The notes under the pieces were generated by a model, which made no database searches, had not been told where the DNA came from, and saw only the letters and a program-made list of their open reading frames with translations. From Nocardioidaceae bacterium (GTDB lineage: Bacteria > Actinomycetota > Actinomycetes > Propionibacteriales > Nocardioidaceae), in contig JAUJOE010000005.1 of NCBI GenBank assembly GCA_030447805.1, forward strand, positions 154,231-218,230: a stretch of 64,000 nucleotides of DNA, read 5' to 3'. Made by a program: the position numbers and the translations under genes. Below, one piece after another: positions 1-12,664 of this stretch (position 1 is its first letter; every line of letters begins with the position of its first letter).

Positions 1-2337
1 CTCAGTGCCGAGGGCGTCGAAGAGGACCACCTCGTCGAGCCGGTTGAGGAACTCCGGTTTGAAGGCGGCTCGCACCGCAGCCATCACGGCGTCGCGCTTC
101 TGCTCCTGCTCGAGCGTCGGGTCGACCAGGTACTGCGACCCGAGGTTGCTGGTCAGGATCAAGATCGTGCTACGGAAGTCGACGGTTCGGCCCTGCCCGT
201 CGGTGAGCCGACCGTCGTCGAGCACCTGCAGCAAGATGTCGAACACCTCGGGGTGGGCCTTCTCGACCTCGTCGAGCAGCACGACGGAGTAGGGCCTGCG
301 GCGCACCGCCTCGGTGAGCTGGCCGCCCTCGTCGTAACCGACGTAGCCCGGAGGGGCGCCCACCAGCCGTGCCACCGAGTGCTTCTCGGAGTACTCGCTC
401 ATGTCGATACGCACGATGGCCCGTTCGTCGTCGAACAGGAAGTCCGCCAAGGCCTTCGCGAGCTCGGTCTTGCCGACACCGGTGGGGCCGAGGAACAGGA
501 ATGAGCCGGTCGGCCGGTCAGGGTCGGAGATGCCCGCCCGTGCCCGGCGTACGGCGTCCGACACCGCGGTGACGGCCGCCCGCTGGCCGATCAGTCGGCG
601 TCCGAGCTCCTCTTCCATCCGCAGCAGCTTGCCGGTCTCGCCCTCGAGCAGCCGGCCGGTGGGGATACCGGTCCAGGCGGCGACGACCTCGGCGACCTCG
701 TCGGCGCCGACCTCTTCATGCACCATCAGGTCGCCGGCGTCCACAGCGTCAGCGGCTGCCTGTGCCTCGGCGAGCTCCTTCTCCAGGCGCGGGGATCCTT
801 ATCCAGCGCTGAGCCCTGTTCGAGCAGCTGCGCGTAGTCGCTGATTCGCGCTGGAGCGCATCCGTCACCCGACGAAGTTGCGTTGACACGTCGTCGACGC
901 GCTGCTTGACCTCACCGACGCGGTTGAGGCCCTCCTTCTCCCGCTCCCACCTGGTCTCCAGCGCCCGCAGCTGCTCGGACTTGTCGGCCAGCTCGGCGCG
1001 CAGCGTCTCGAGCCGCTGCACCGAACCTGGATCGTCCTCCCGCTCGAGGGCGAACTCCTCCATCTTGAGCCGCTCGACGATGCGACGCAGCTCGTCGATC
1101 TCGACTGGGCTGGAGTCGATCTCCATCCGCAGCCGGGACGACGCCTCGTCGATGAGGTCGATGGCCTTGTCGGGCAGTTGCCGGCCGGAGATGTAGCGGT
1201 CGGACAGCGTCGCCGCCGCGACCAGCGCGGAGTCCGCGATCGCCACCTTGTGGTGTGCCTCGTAGCGCTCCTTCAGCCCCCGCAGGATCGCGATGGTGTC
1301 CTCGACGCTCGGCTCACCGACGTACACCTGCTGGAAGCGGCGCTCGAGCGCGGGGTCCTTCTCGATGCGCTCGCGGTACTCGTCGAGCGTCGTCGCACCG
1401 ATCAGCCGCAGCTCACCGCGCGCCAGCATCGGCTTGAGCATGTTGCCGGCGTCCATCGACGAGTCGCCGCTGGCGCCGGCGCCCACGACGGTGTGCAGCT
1501 CGTCGATGAACGTGATGATCTGGCCGCCGGAGTCCTTGATCTCGCTGAGCACAGCCTTGAGGCGCTCCTCGAACTCCCGCGGTACTTCGCCCCGGCGACC
1601 ATCGCCGCCAGGTCGAGCGACAGCAGCCGCCGGCCACGCAGCGACTCGGGCACGTCACCGGCCACGATCCGCTGGGCCAGCCCCTCGACGACGGCGGTCT
1701 TCCCGACGCCCGGCTCGCCGATGAGCACGGGGTTGTTCTTCGTACGTCGCGACAGCACCTGCACGACGCGCCGGATCTCGCTGTCGCGGCCGATGACCGG
1801 GTCGAGCGAACCGTCGCGGGCCCGCTCGGTCAGGTCGACGGCGTACTTCTCCAGCGCCTGATAGGTGGCCTCGGGATCCTGGCTGGTCACGCGGGCAGAA
1901 CCGCGCACACTGTCGAAGGCCCCCTGCAGCGCCGCGTCGGTTGCACCCAGCTCGACGAGGAGCTGCTTGACCGGGCTGTCGACGCTGGCGAGCGCGACCA
2001 GCAGGTGCTCGGTGGAGATGTACTCATCACCCAGCGACTCGGCCTGCTGCTCAGCAGCGGTCAGGGTCAAGATCGTGGCGCGGGCGTACGACGGCGACGA
2101 GACCGTCGAACCGGCTGCTGCGGGCAGTCTGCGCCGCAGGTCGGTGGCCCGGTCGGCGACAGTCGCCGGCTCGACACCGACCGCCCGCAGCAGGGCGCCG
2201 GAAATGCCGTTGGGTTGGGCCAGGAGTGCCGAGAGCAGGTGCACCGGTTCGACAGCCGGGTTGCCCGCCGTGGTGGCAAGCTCGATCGCCGCCCCTAACG
2301 CCTCCTGGCTACGTCGGGTGAACTTGTTGGCGTCCAT
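1..2337 (-). CDS. clpB: ATP-dependent chaperone ClpB (3' end outside window; at least two apparent frameshifts near 1575 and 790-850)
   Basis: N-terminal Clp repeats ([17 protein letters not shown]), Walker [19 protein letters not shown], second [19 protein letters not shown] read from rev-comp of 1-560; [18 protein letters not shown] at window edge. ORF broken into 1402-2337 and 749-1552. Confidence 0.93.
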
Positions 2338-2352
2338 CGGATCTACTGTCCT

Positions 2353-2772
2353 TTACGTGCGTCTGTTCGTAGTTCGGGAAGGTTGCGTCGGCCTCCATCG
2401 GGTGACGGCAGCACCCGACCGAAGCACCGGGAGGTTCGGAAGCGAGGTGCGGGCGGTCTCGACCAACTCGGCTTCCAGCTCGCTGATCCGCGACTGCAGT
2501 GCGCTGACCTGGTTCTCGAGCTCGAGGATGCGGCGTACTCCCTCGATGCCGATGCCCGCCGACGTCAGGTCGGCGACGGCCCGTAGCATCGCGATGTCGC
2601 GCAGGGAGTAGCGGCGTCCGCCGCCCTCCGCGCGCCCGGGGCTCACCAGCCCCATCCGGTCGTAGCCGCGCAGGGTCTGCGGGTGCATCCCGGTCAGCTC
2701 AGCCGCCACGCTGATGACGAAAACCGGCGCTTCGTCGTTGTCGATGTCGAAGCGCACTGGCGCTCTAGCCAT
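2353..2772 (-). CDS. hspR: MerR-family heat shock repressor HspR
   Basis: MerR helix [29 protein letters not shown]; located after dnaJ in the dnaK operon. Confidence 0.93.
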   Translation of the reverse strand: MARAPVRFDIDNDEAPVFVISVAAELTGMHPQTLRGYDRMGLVSPGRAEGGGRRYSLRDIAMLRAVADLTSAGIGIEGVRRILELENQVSALQSRISELEAELVETARTSLPNLPVLRSGAAVTRWRPTQPSRTTNRRT

Positions 2773-3919
2773 GACTGCGGGCTCCCCTCATCAGGCCGGC
2801 ACGCGGGTCGTGGCCGTTGGATGCGGCCCGGAACGCTTCGACCGCTGCGCGGGACGCCTCGTCGAGGGAGGTCGGCGTCTCCACCTCGACGGTCACCAGC
2901 AGGTCGCCCTTGGTGCCGTCGCGCCGTGGCGCGCCGCGCCCCTTGACCCGGAACGTCCGCCCGTTCGGTGTGCCTGGCGGCACCTTCAGCGTCACGGTTC
3001 CGCCGGCAAGGGTCGGTACGGCGATGTCGGCGCCCAGCGCTGCCTCGTCGAACCGGACGGGCACCGTGATCGTCAGGTTGTCGCCCTTGCGGCCGAACAC
3101 CGGGTGCGGTGCCACGTGCACGGTGACGTAGAGGTCGCCGGGGGGGCCGCCGCGCTCGCCGGGCGCACCCTTCCCGCGCAGCCGGATCCGCTGGCCGTCC
3201 TTCACCCCGGCCGGGATGCGGGCCTGGATGGTCCGGGTCGAAACGCCCCGGCCGGAACCGTGGCACACCGGGCAGGGGTCGTCGACGACCAGGCCGCGGC
3301 CCAGGCACTCCCGGCACGGCTCGGTCATCGCGAAAACGCCGCCTTGGCTCGAGGTCTGCATCCCCGAGCCCTCGCAGTTCGCGCATACGTGCGGCAGCGT
3401 GCCCGCGCGCGCGCCGGTGCCCGAGCAGGCGCGGCAGGCCGCATCGCTGCTCAGCTGGAGGGCAACGGTCAGACCCTCGAGCGCCTGGTCGAACGTCAGC
3501 GATGTCTCTGATTCGACGTCTTGGCCGCGCCGCGCCTGCGTCGAGCGGGTCCGACCGCCGCCGCCGCCGAACATGCCGCCGAAGAGGTCGGAGAAGCTGC
3601 CGCCACCGGCTTGCCCGGCGAACAGGTCGGAGAAGTCGTAGCCGCCCTGCTGGCCGGGACGGGGGGGCCGGAACCGGCCGGAGCCGAACAACGCCCGCTG
3701 ATCGTCGTACTCCTTGCGCCTATCAGGGTCGGACAGCACCGAGTAGGCCTCAGAGATCGACTTGAAGCGCTCCTCCGCGGCGGTGTCACCGGGTCGGGAG
3801 TCGGGGTGGTTCTCGCGCGCGAGCTTTCGGTAGGCCTTCTTGATGTCGTCGGCCGTGGCGGCCTTCGACACGCCCAAAACCTGGTAGAAGTCCTTGCTCG
3901 CCCAGTCCGCGGGACTCAT
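2765..3919 (-). CDS. dnaJ: Molecular chaperone DnaJ
   Basis: J-domain [32 protein letters not shown], zinc-finger CxxCxGxG repeats, C-terminal domain. Confidence 0.96.
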   Translation of the reverse strand: MSPADWASKDFYQVLGVSKAATADDIKKAYRKLARENHPDSRPGDTAAEERFKSISEAYSVLSDPDRRKEYDDQRALFGSGRFRPPRPGQQGGYDFSDLFAGQAGGGSFSDLFGGMFGGGGGRTRSTQARRGQDVESETSLTFDQALEGLTVALQLSSDAACRACSGTGARAGTLPHVCANCEGSGMQTSSQGGVFAMTEPCRECLGRGLVVDDPCPVCHGSGRGVSTRTIQARIPAGVKDGQRIRLRGKGAPGERGGPPGDLYVTVHVAPHPVFGRKGDNLTITVPVRFDEAALGADIAVPTLAGGTVTLKVPPGTPNGRTFRVKGRGAPRRDGTKGDLLVTVEVETPTSLDEASRAAVEAFRAASNGHDPRAGLMRGARSHG

Positions 3920-3951
3920 GCGCTCACCTCCTCCTCCGTCGGCGGTTGTTG

Positions 3952-4637
3952 CTACTCGGTGCTTTCGGTTGCTGCTTCGGCGCTCACGGCTTCTGCCGGT
4001 GGCTCCGTGGCCGTCGCCTGGGCGCTGGAGCTGGATTGCTGGTCGGGCGGAGACGGTTCGGCCACCGCGACCCGAGCCGGTCGAAGTACGCGGTCACTGT
4101 GCCGGTAGCCCACCTGGAGCACCGCTTGGCAGACCGGCCCGTCGACGTCGTCGGAGTAGCTGTGCATGAGCGCCTCGTGGATGCGCGGGTCGAACGGCTC
4201 GCCGGCCTCGCCGAAGGTCTCGAGCCCGAGGCCGATCAGGGTGCGCTCCAGCGACTCAGCGACTGCCTTGAAACCGCCAGTCAGCTCCCCGTGCTCACGC
4301 GCGCGCCCGATGTCGTCAAGCACAGGCAACAGCGACGTCAGCACCGACCCGATCGCGCTCTGGCGGGTCAGCTCGCGGTCGCGGTCGACCCGGCGCTTGT
4401 AGTTGAGGTACTCCGCCTGCAGCCGCTGCAGGTCAGCGGTCCGCTCGGCGAGTGCAGCGGCCACCTCGAACCTGCCGTCTGAGTCACCGACCGCTGCTGC
4501 CGCCGCGTCGGGTCCCAGCGTCGCCTCGCCGTCGGTGGAGGGAGCCGCAGCGGCCTGCGGCTCCCTCACCTGACCTGTCTCGGGATCGATACGGCGTCGA
4601 TCGCGGATCACCGGACCTTGATCGTGGGATTCCGACG

Positions 4638-4641
<4 letters not shown>
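3952..4641 (-). CDS. grpE: Nucleotide exchange factor GrpE
   Basis: [15 protein letters not shown]...[42 protein letters not shown]; between dnaK and dnaJ. Confidence 0.93.
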
Positions 4642-6509
<1,868 letters not shown>

Positions 6510-6529
6510 GGATGCCTTACCTTTCAAAG

Positions 6530-6550
6530 ATTGAGTCGTACGGACTCAAG
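6530..6550. promoter_or_regulatory. HAIR-type HspR operator 1 (TTGAGT-N7-ACTCAA)
   Basis: Sequence attgagt cgtacgg actcaag; matches the published HAIR consensus CTTGAGT-N7-ACTCAAG; just upstream of dnaK. Confidence 0.9.
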
Positions 6551-6582
6551 TGTAGTCCAACCTCATTGCTGGGAGCAAGATA

Positions 6583-6603
6583 GTTGAGTCGTCTACACTC
6601 AAC
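6583..6603. promoter_or_regulatory. HAIR-type HspR operator 2 (TTGAGT-N7-ACTCAA)
   Basis: gttgagt cgtctac actcaac; same arms and 7-nt spacer as operator 1. Confidence 0.88.
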
Positions 6604-6678
6604 CCATCTCGATGAGGTCAACGGCGCGCCCAAGGCTCGTTATTCCCCTCTGCTGGTTCAGGTGCCCAGCCGCTGCGG

Positions 6679-7560
6679 TCAGCCGATGAGTTTGCGCAGC
6701 AGCGTCTGGAGCTCGGCTTCGCCGGCGGCTCCCAACCGTCGTACGAGCTCGGCTTGAACCTCGGTGGCCGCTTCGATCGCTGCCGTCAAGCACCGCCGCC
6801 CGGCGGCTGTGAGCACCAGGTCATTGGTACGGCGATCGGTGCCGCTGCGGGACCGCTGCAACAGCCCCCGGGCCACCAGCCCGTCAACGAAGCCGAGCAC
6901 TCCGGGCGAGGTGATTCCCAGCCGCGCTGCCACCTGGGTCTGTGAGCACGGTTGTTCGCGACCGATGACGGCGAGCACCCCGAAATCGCGGGGATGGATC
7001 CCGAGGGACCCCAGCTGGCACTCCGCCCACCCGCGAACCGTGTGATGCGCCCGCGCCAGCAAGAACCCGGTGCGATCGGCCAGCGACCGACAGCTGATCG
7101 CCTGGTCATCGACCAGCAGTTCGCGCAGTCGTTGCTTGAGTCGGCGGGTCTCAGCGCGGGTCAAGTGTTGTGTGAGTTCGGCCTCGGCCTGGTCGAGGTC
7201 GCGGCTCAGCTCTGCCAGCGCCGCCTCACCCGCCGCGGTCAAGCGCAACGCATACGACCGACGGTCAGCTGGGTTGGTGTCTCTGCGCACCCACCCTTTG
7301 GACTCGAGCGCGTCGACCTGTCTGACAATCACCGTGCGGTTGACGTGGGTGATGTCGCTCAGTTCGCGCTGCGAGACCGCACCGCGCTCGGCGAGGACTG
7401 ACAGCACCGTCGCTTCGGCGACGTGGCCGTCTGCAGGCATGCAGGCACGTTCAGCACCGACCGCGCGAACGAACGCCCGCCGAAGCAGGAAGCCAGTGAA
7501 GTCGCGCAGGTCCACCTGCTCCGGGGCGTGGATCGTCCCGTTGCCGCCTCGAACGGCCAC
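6679..7560 (-). CDS. MarR-family regulator with two tandem MarR/winged-helix domains
   Basis: Two wHTH+wing signatures in one ORF: VSQRELSDITHVNRTVIVRQVDALESKGWVRRDTNPADRRSYALRLTAAG and CSQTQVAARLGITSPGVLGFVDGLVARGLLQRSRSGTDRRTNDLVLTAAG. Confidence 0.85.
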   Translation of the reverse strand: MAVRGGNGTIHAPEQVDLRDFTGFLLRRAFVRAVGAERACMPADGHVAEATVLSVLAERGAVSQRELSDITHVNRTVIVRQVDALESKGWVRRDTNPADRRSYALRLTAAGEAALAELSRDLDQAEAELTQHLTRAETRRLKQRLRELLVDDQAISCRSLADRTGFLLARAHHTVRGWAECQLGSLGIHPRDFGVLAVIGREQPCSQTQVAARLGITSPGVLGFVDGLVARGLLQRSRSGTDRRTNDLVLTAAGRRCLTAAIEAATEVQAELVRRLGAAGEAELQTLLRKLIG

Positions 7561-7594
7561 CTCACCTCCTTCGCTCTGCGCCAGTTGGCCAGAT

Positions 7595-7629
7595 TTAACC
7601 GGAAGTTTACCTGGTTGATAGTTAACCGG
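7595..7629. promoter_or_regulatory. Candidate MarR operator region
   Basis: TTAACCGG repeated directly at 7595 and 7622; imperfect palindrome GGTTGATAGTTAACC at 7613-7627, in the marR/MMPL divergent intergenic region. Confidence 0.4.
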
Positions 7630-7692
7630 GTTGACGATTCTCTGGCGTCACTAGTACCTTCGCACCCAACGCTCGTGGAGGGAAGGGTAGGC

Positions 7693-9906
7693 ATGCCTCG
7701 ATCAGTCGCCGGAACGCTGGCCGGCAAAGTCACCAAATGGGTGGTGTTGGTCTTCTGGGTCGTCACTATCGCGGTCGCATGGCCGCTCGCCGCAAAGCTC
7801 ACGGATGTCCAGAAGAACGACGCCATCTCGTGGCTGCCAGGCGACGCCGAGGCGACGCAGGTGCTGCAGCTTCAGGAGAGGTTTCAGTCCAGCGACACGC
7901 TGCCGGCGGTCATCGTCTACGAGAAGCTCGATGGGCTGACGAACGCCGACCTGGCCAAGGCGGCTGCTGACGTGAAGCAATTTGCCGCGCTTGACGATAT
8001 TGACGGCGAGGTCGTAGGACCCATCCCGGCAGATGACCGGCAGGCGTTGCAGACCGTCGTGCCTCTCGACCTCGGCAGTGAGGGATGGGACAAGGCCCCT
8101 GACCTCGCCGACGAGCTGCGTGCCATCGCGGAGTCCGGCGACACCGAGATGTCGGTTCACATCACCGGCCCGGTTGGCATTGCAGCAGACTCGGCCGAGG
8201 CGTTCGCCGGCATCGACACCACGCTGCTCGCCGCCACCCTTGCCGTTGTGGTCGTGTTGCTGCTACTGACCTACCGCAGTCCGGTGCTATGGCTGTTCCC
8301 GCTGTTGTCTGCCGTGGTGGCGCTCTTCAGCGCCCAGGCAGTCATCTACTACCTGGCCAAGGACTACGGCCTGGTGGTGAACGGGCAGAGCGCGGGGATC
8401 CTCACGGTGCTCGTCGTCGGCGCCGGCACGGACTACGCGCTGCTGCTCGTGGCGCGCTACCGTGAGGAGCTCCGCCGGCACTCCGACCGCCACGAGGCGA
8501 TGGCCGTAGCGCTGCACCGCGCTGGTCCGGCGATCTTCGCTAGCGCCGGAACGGTGATCCTCGGCATGCTGTGCCTGCTCTTCGCCGACATGAACTCCAC
8601 TCAGGGACTCGGCCCGGTGGCTGCGATCGGCGTCGGCGTCGGCCTGCTCGCCATGGTTACCCTCCTGCCGGCACTGCTCGTCATCTTCGGACGGTGGATC
8701 TTCTGGCCCAAGCGACCACTCGAGGGCAGCCCCGAACCAACGTCGTCGGGCCTGTGGGCGCGCATCGGGACTGGCATCGGCCGCCGGCCGCGGGCCGTCT
8801 GGCTGGTCACAGCGGCCATCCTCGGGGTGGCCTGCCTCGGAGTGCTCACGCTCGACACCAACGGCCTGTCCAACAAAGAGCAGTACACCAAGACCGTCGA
8901 CTCCGTCGTCGGCGAAGAAGTACTGGCGCGCCACGACCTCGCCGATGCCGGCAGCCCCGTTGTCGTCGTGGCAGACCAGAACGCCGCCGGCGAGGTAGCT
9001 GAGCTCACTGCGAACACCCAGGGTGTGCTGGACGCACGGGTTGTCGGTGCGCGGAACGGCACCGCGTACATCCAAGGTGGGCTGGCCAACCCACCAGACA
9101 GCCAGGCGGCGTTCGACACCATCGACCGGGTCCGCGACGCGGTCCACGCTGTCGAGGGGGCCGATGCTCTCGTCGGCGGCAACACCGCGGTGAACCTCGA
9201 CGTGCGCGAGGCCTCGGCGCGGGACAACCGCGTGATCATCCCCATCGTGCTGGTGGTGGTGCTGCTGATCCTCGGGCTGCTGCTGAGGGCACTGGTCGCA
9301 CCGCTGCTGCTGATCGCAACGGTTGTGCTGTCGTACGGCGCTGCTCTCGGCGTGAGCTCGCTGGTGTTCCACAACATCTTCGGGTTCACCGGCGGCGACC
9401 CTGCGTTCCCGCTGTTCGTCTTCGTGTTCTTGGTGGCCCTCGGCATCGACTACAACATCTTCTTGATGACGCGGGTTCGCGAAGAGGCGCTGCAGCACGG
9501 CACCCGGCGCGGGGCCCTGATCGGCTTGGCGGCAACTGGCGGCGTGATCACCTCGGCCGGGTTGGTGCTCGCGGGCACGTTCGCGGTGCTGGCCACCTTG
9601 CCGTTGGTGTTCTTGGCCGAGCTCGGCTTCGCGGTGGCGTTCGGCGTACTCCTCGACACGATCGTCGTGCGCTCGGTGCTGGTAACCGCGCTCAACCTCG
9701 ACCTTGGTCCACGCATGTGGTGGCCCAGCCGACTGAGCAAGCAGCCCGACGTCGACCCCGACGAGCGACCGCCGATCGTGGCGCTCGACGAGCTCCGCCG
9801 ATCGCGAGCCGGTGCTCGTCGGCTGAGCCAGGTCAGGCGGTGCGACGCCCAGCTCGGTGGACGGCGCCGACAACCGACGCCGGCCGGGTTCGCCATGACG
9901 TGCTGA
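7693..9906 (+). CDS. MMPL/RND-family transporter
   Basis: MPRSVAGTLAGKVTKWVVLVFWVVTIAVAWPLAAKL; GTDYALLLVARYREEL and GIDYNIFLMTRVREE motifs; ORF opens at 7423 but Met at 7693 is the likely start. Confidence 0.9.
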   Translation: MPRSVAGTLAGKVTKWVVLVFWVVTIAVAWPLAAKLTDVQKNDAISWLPGDAEATQVLQLQERFQSSDTLPAVIVYEKLDGLTNADLAKAAADVKQFAALDDIDGEVVGPIPADDRQALQTVVPLDLGSEGWDKAPDLADELRAIAESGDTEMSVHITGPVGIAADSAEAFAGIDTTLLAATLAVVVVLLLLTYRSPVLWLFPLLSAVVALFSAQAVIYYLAKDYGLVVNGQSAGILTVLVVGAGTDYALLLVARYREELRRHSDRHEAMAVALHRAGPAIFASAGTVILGMLCLLFADMNSTQGLGPVAAIGVGVGLLAMVTLLPALLVIFGRWIFWPKRPLEGSPEPTSSGLWARIGTGIGRRPRAVWLVTAAILGVACLGVLTLDTNGLSNKEQYTKTVDSVVGEEVLARHDLADAGSPVVVVADQNAAGEVAELTANTQGVLDARVVGARNGTAYIQGGLANPPDSQAAFDTIDRVRDAVHAVEGADALVGGNTAVNLDVREASARDNRVIIPIVLVVVLLILGLLLRALVAPLLLIATVVLSYGAALGVSSLVFHNIFGFTGGDPAFPLFVFVFLVALGIDYNIFLMTRVREEALQHGTRRGALIGLAATGGVITSAGLVLAGTFAVLATLPLVFLAELGFAVAFGVLLDTIVVRSVLVTALNLDLGPRMWWPSRLSKQPDVDPDERPPIVALDELRRSRAGARRLSQVRRCDAQLGGRRRQPTPAGFAMTC

Positions 9907-9949
9907 CCGTCGGCACGGCTTTCAGCAGGCTCTCGTTCCGGCGATGTCC

Positions 9950-11357
9950 GTGCCGCTCCGATCCGCTGGCTGGTCTGTGGGCCGGACCACGTCGTCGCGG
10001 CGCAGGGCGGCGGCACTGCCGGGGTGGCGGCGCATAGCGCCTCGGCACGCGCCATCCGCATCTCGCGGTAGGCCAACGTGCACGCACGACGGCATCGCCG
10101 CCAGCACGGCGAAGTCAGTCGGTCGCGGACGCTGAGTCGGTCGACGTCGCGGCAGCACGGGCGGCGTCATCACCTTCTCCTGGCCGAGCGGACGTCCGGA
10201 ACGGCGGCGCCGCCAGCGACCCCGGGCAGCAGGTGGCCACCACGGCTGCGTCGCGCAGGTCTGCCACATCGCCGTCGGTCGAGGCACAGTGCAGTGGTCC
10301 GCGGCCGCCGCGCGAGCTTCGCACGCCACCGTCGGGTCCCGGCCAATCGCGCTGGTTGGCGTGGACTCGCGGCTGCAGGAGACCCGCGGCCATGCCCGCG
10401 CGTGAGGATGGCGTGCCTGGGTCGAGGCGTCCGCTCGCAGTGGACGTCGACCCCGGTAGGCATGCGTACGACGGTGGCCGCGGTGACGACGCTCGGCGCG
10501 GCAGGACCACATCGTCGGCGGTCGAGTACGTTGCAGTCGGTCGCGCGTGCCGGCGGGCCGCACGGCGAGCGGGTCGAGAACTCGACCCCGGGGAGCAGGG
10601 TGGCAACCACGGCTGCGTCCCGCAGGTCTGCCACATCGGCGTCGGTCCAGGAATGTCGTCTCACGAGCTGGTTGGCGTGGACTCGCGGCTGCAGACCGGC
10701 GGCGATGCAGTCGATGGCTCGTGCCTGGTCGGCGTCGAAGGCGCCCCGCTCGCAGAAGACGTCGATCCACTTCGCGTGCGGGGTGGCCGCGGTGAGCATC
10801 GGCCCGGTGACCAGGTCGACGTACGACGCCGGGTCGTCGGCGTACTCAGCCGGCACGACGTGGGCGCCGAGGAACGTCGTCTCAGCGGTGAGTGCGGCGG
10901 CGATGGCGAGGCTGCGGGCCTCGTCGGCGACGGTGAGCCCGTATCCGCTCTTGATCTCGACCGTTGTCGTGCCCTGCCGGGCCATCTCGCTCATGAGCCG
11001 AGCCACGTTCGCCGCGAGCGCTTCATCGGGCGCCTGCCGGGTGGCCTCGACCGTGCTGGTGATGCCTCCGGCGGAGTAGGGCCGGCCCGCCATCCGGGCG
11101 GCGAACTCCTCGGAACGGTCACCGGCGAAGACCAGGTGCGAGTGGGAGTCGACGAAGCCGGGGATGACCGCTGCCCCGTCGACGTCGAGCACCGAGTCGG
11201 CGGCTGGCGCCTGGTCGCGCTTGCCGACCCAGGCGATCAGGGCGCCGTCGATCACCAAGGCGGCGTCGGAGAGCAGTCCGAGGGGCGAGCCGTCGCCCAG
11301 GCCCGGGTCGTTGGTGACCAGCTCACCGATGTTGGTGACGAGCACGCTGGGGGTCAT
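9950..11357 (-). CDS. hutI: Imidazolonepropionase HutI (C-terminal third scrambled, see findings)
   Basis: N-term intact: [33 protein letters not shown]...[24 protein letters not shown]-term motif pieces ([17 protein letters not shown] / [10 protein letters not shown]) found in different frames at 9960-10080. Confidence 0.8.
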
Positions 11358-12664
11358 GGCGCGGTGACGGCGGAGATGGAGCGCGCGAGGTCGCGGCCGA
11401 CCGCATCTGGGTCGAGCTCGACTCGACGGCCACTCGCGATCACCGACGTGACGTCGGCCGCCGTCGCGGCGAACACGACAGTGCCGCAGTCCGCTGCGGT
11501 TCCGGCGGTGCGTGGCGAGCTGGGGTCGAGTGTCACGAGGTCGGCCCAGGCTCCTGGCGCGATCTCACCAGCAGTGAACCCCAGCGACCGGTGTCCTCCC
11601 GCAGTGGCTGCATGGAGGAGGTCGGCTGCAGCCCAAGAGCCCCGCCGCCCTGAGCCAAGGCGCTCGTCGAGCTCTACCGCCCGCATCTCCTCGTGCATGT
11701 CGATGACCGCGTGACTGTCAGAGCCAAGGGTGAGGGTCGCACCTGCGTCGGCCAGCTGGCGCGACGGCCCGATGCCGTCGGCCAGGTCACGCTCGGTGGT
11801 CGGGCAGAAGCAGGCGTTGCACTTCGCTTGCCCGAGCAGGGCAATGTCGCTGGCAGTGAGGTGGGTGGCGTGGACGGCTGAGAGCCGCTCGCTGAGCACG
11901 CCGTGTACGGCGAGCAGCTGGGTCGGCGTACAGCCGTGGCGTTGTAGGCAGGCGGTGTTCTCGGCGACCTGCTCCGACAGGTGCACGTGCAGCGGCGCCT
12001 TGGGCAGTGCCGACGCGACGTCACCAAGCGCCGTATGCGGGACCGCCCGGACCGAGTGGATCGCCGCACCGACGACAACGGCTGGGTCAGCGACGTCTGC
12101 ATCGAGGGCGCTCACCCGGTCGCGCCAGGCGTCGACCGTGCCGTCGCTGAACCGCCGCTGCACACCACTCGGCTCGGCCCCGAACCCCGCAGACAGGTAG
12201 CAGGTGTCGAGCAGGGCGATGCGGAGCCCGGCGTCCCGGGCGGCCTGTACGACGGCGTGCCCCATCGCGTTCGCGTCGTCGTACGGCGCACCGCCGGGGC
12301 CGTGGTGCAGGTAGTGGAACTCGCCCACAGCGGTGATGCCGGTCAGCGCCATCTCCCGGTAGGTGGCGAGGGCGAGGGCGTAGTAGGTGTCGGGGTCGAG
12401 GCGGTCGGCGACGGCGTACATCGTCTCCCGCCAGGTCCAGAAGTCCCCGCGCTGCTGCTGGGTGCGCGCCCGCAGCGCCCGGTGGAAGGCGTGGCTGTGA
12501 CAGTTTGCGAACCCGGGGATGGTCAGGCCGGACAGGCGCTCGGCCACCTGAGGTGGTTCGCCTTCGCTGACGTTGGTGATATGGGGGCCGTCGACCGCGA
12601 CGACGACGCCGTCGACGAAGCCGCTGGAGCCCAGCCAGGCCCGCTCACACCAGTACGTCGTCAC
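11354..12664 (-). CDS. hutF: Formimidoylglutamate deiminase HutF
   Basis: Amidohydrolase with [33 protein letters not shown]; overlaps hutI by 4 nt (ATGA). Confidence 0.88.
   Translation of the reverse strand: MTTYWCERAWLGSSGFVDGVVVAVDGPHITNVSEGEPPQVAERLSGLTIPGFANCHSHAFHRALRARTQQQRGDFWTWRETMYAVADRLDPDTYYALALATYREMALTGITAVGEFHYLHHGPGGAPYDDANAMGHAVVQAARDAGLRIALLDTCYLSAGFGAEPSGVQRRFSDGTVDAWRDRVSALDADVADPAVVVGAAIHSVRAVPHTALGDVASALPKAPLHVHLSEQVAENTACLQRHGCTPTQLLAVHGVLSERLSAVHATHLTASDIALLGQAKCNACFCPTTERDLADGIGPSRQLADAGATLTLGSDSHAVIDMHEEMRAVELDERLGSGRRGSWAAADLLHAATAGGHRSLGFTAGEIAPGAWADLVTLDPSSPRTAGTAADCGTVVFAATAADVTSVIASGRRVELDPDAVGRDLARSISAVTAP

Noticed and set aside
2338-2352. Separate clpB promoter with HAIR site
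   Set aside because: Only 15 nt between hspR and clpB and no TTGAGT/ACTCAA arms there.
8287-9873. 528-aa minus-strand ORF antisense to the MMPL gene
   Set aside because: His/Gln/Arg-rich composition typical of the antisense frame of a high-GC membrane-protein gene; no family signature; MMPL is convincing on the other strand.
10219-10800. CRISPR or VNTR in the hutI region
   Set aside because: Repeats are long, irregular and are degraded copies of hutI coding sequence rather than a regular array.
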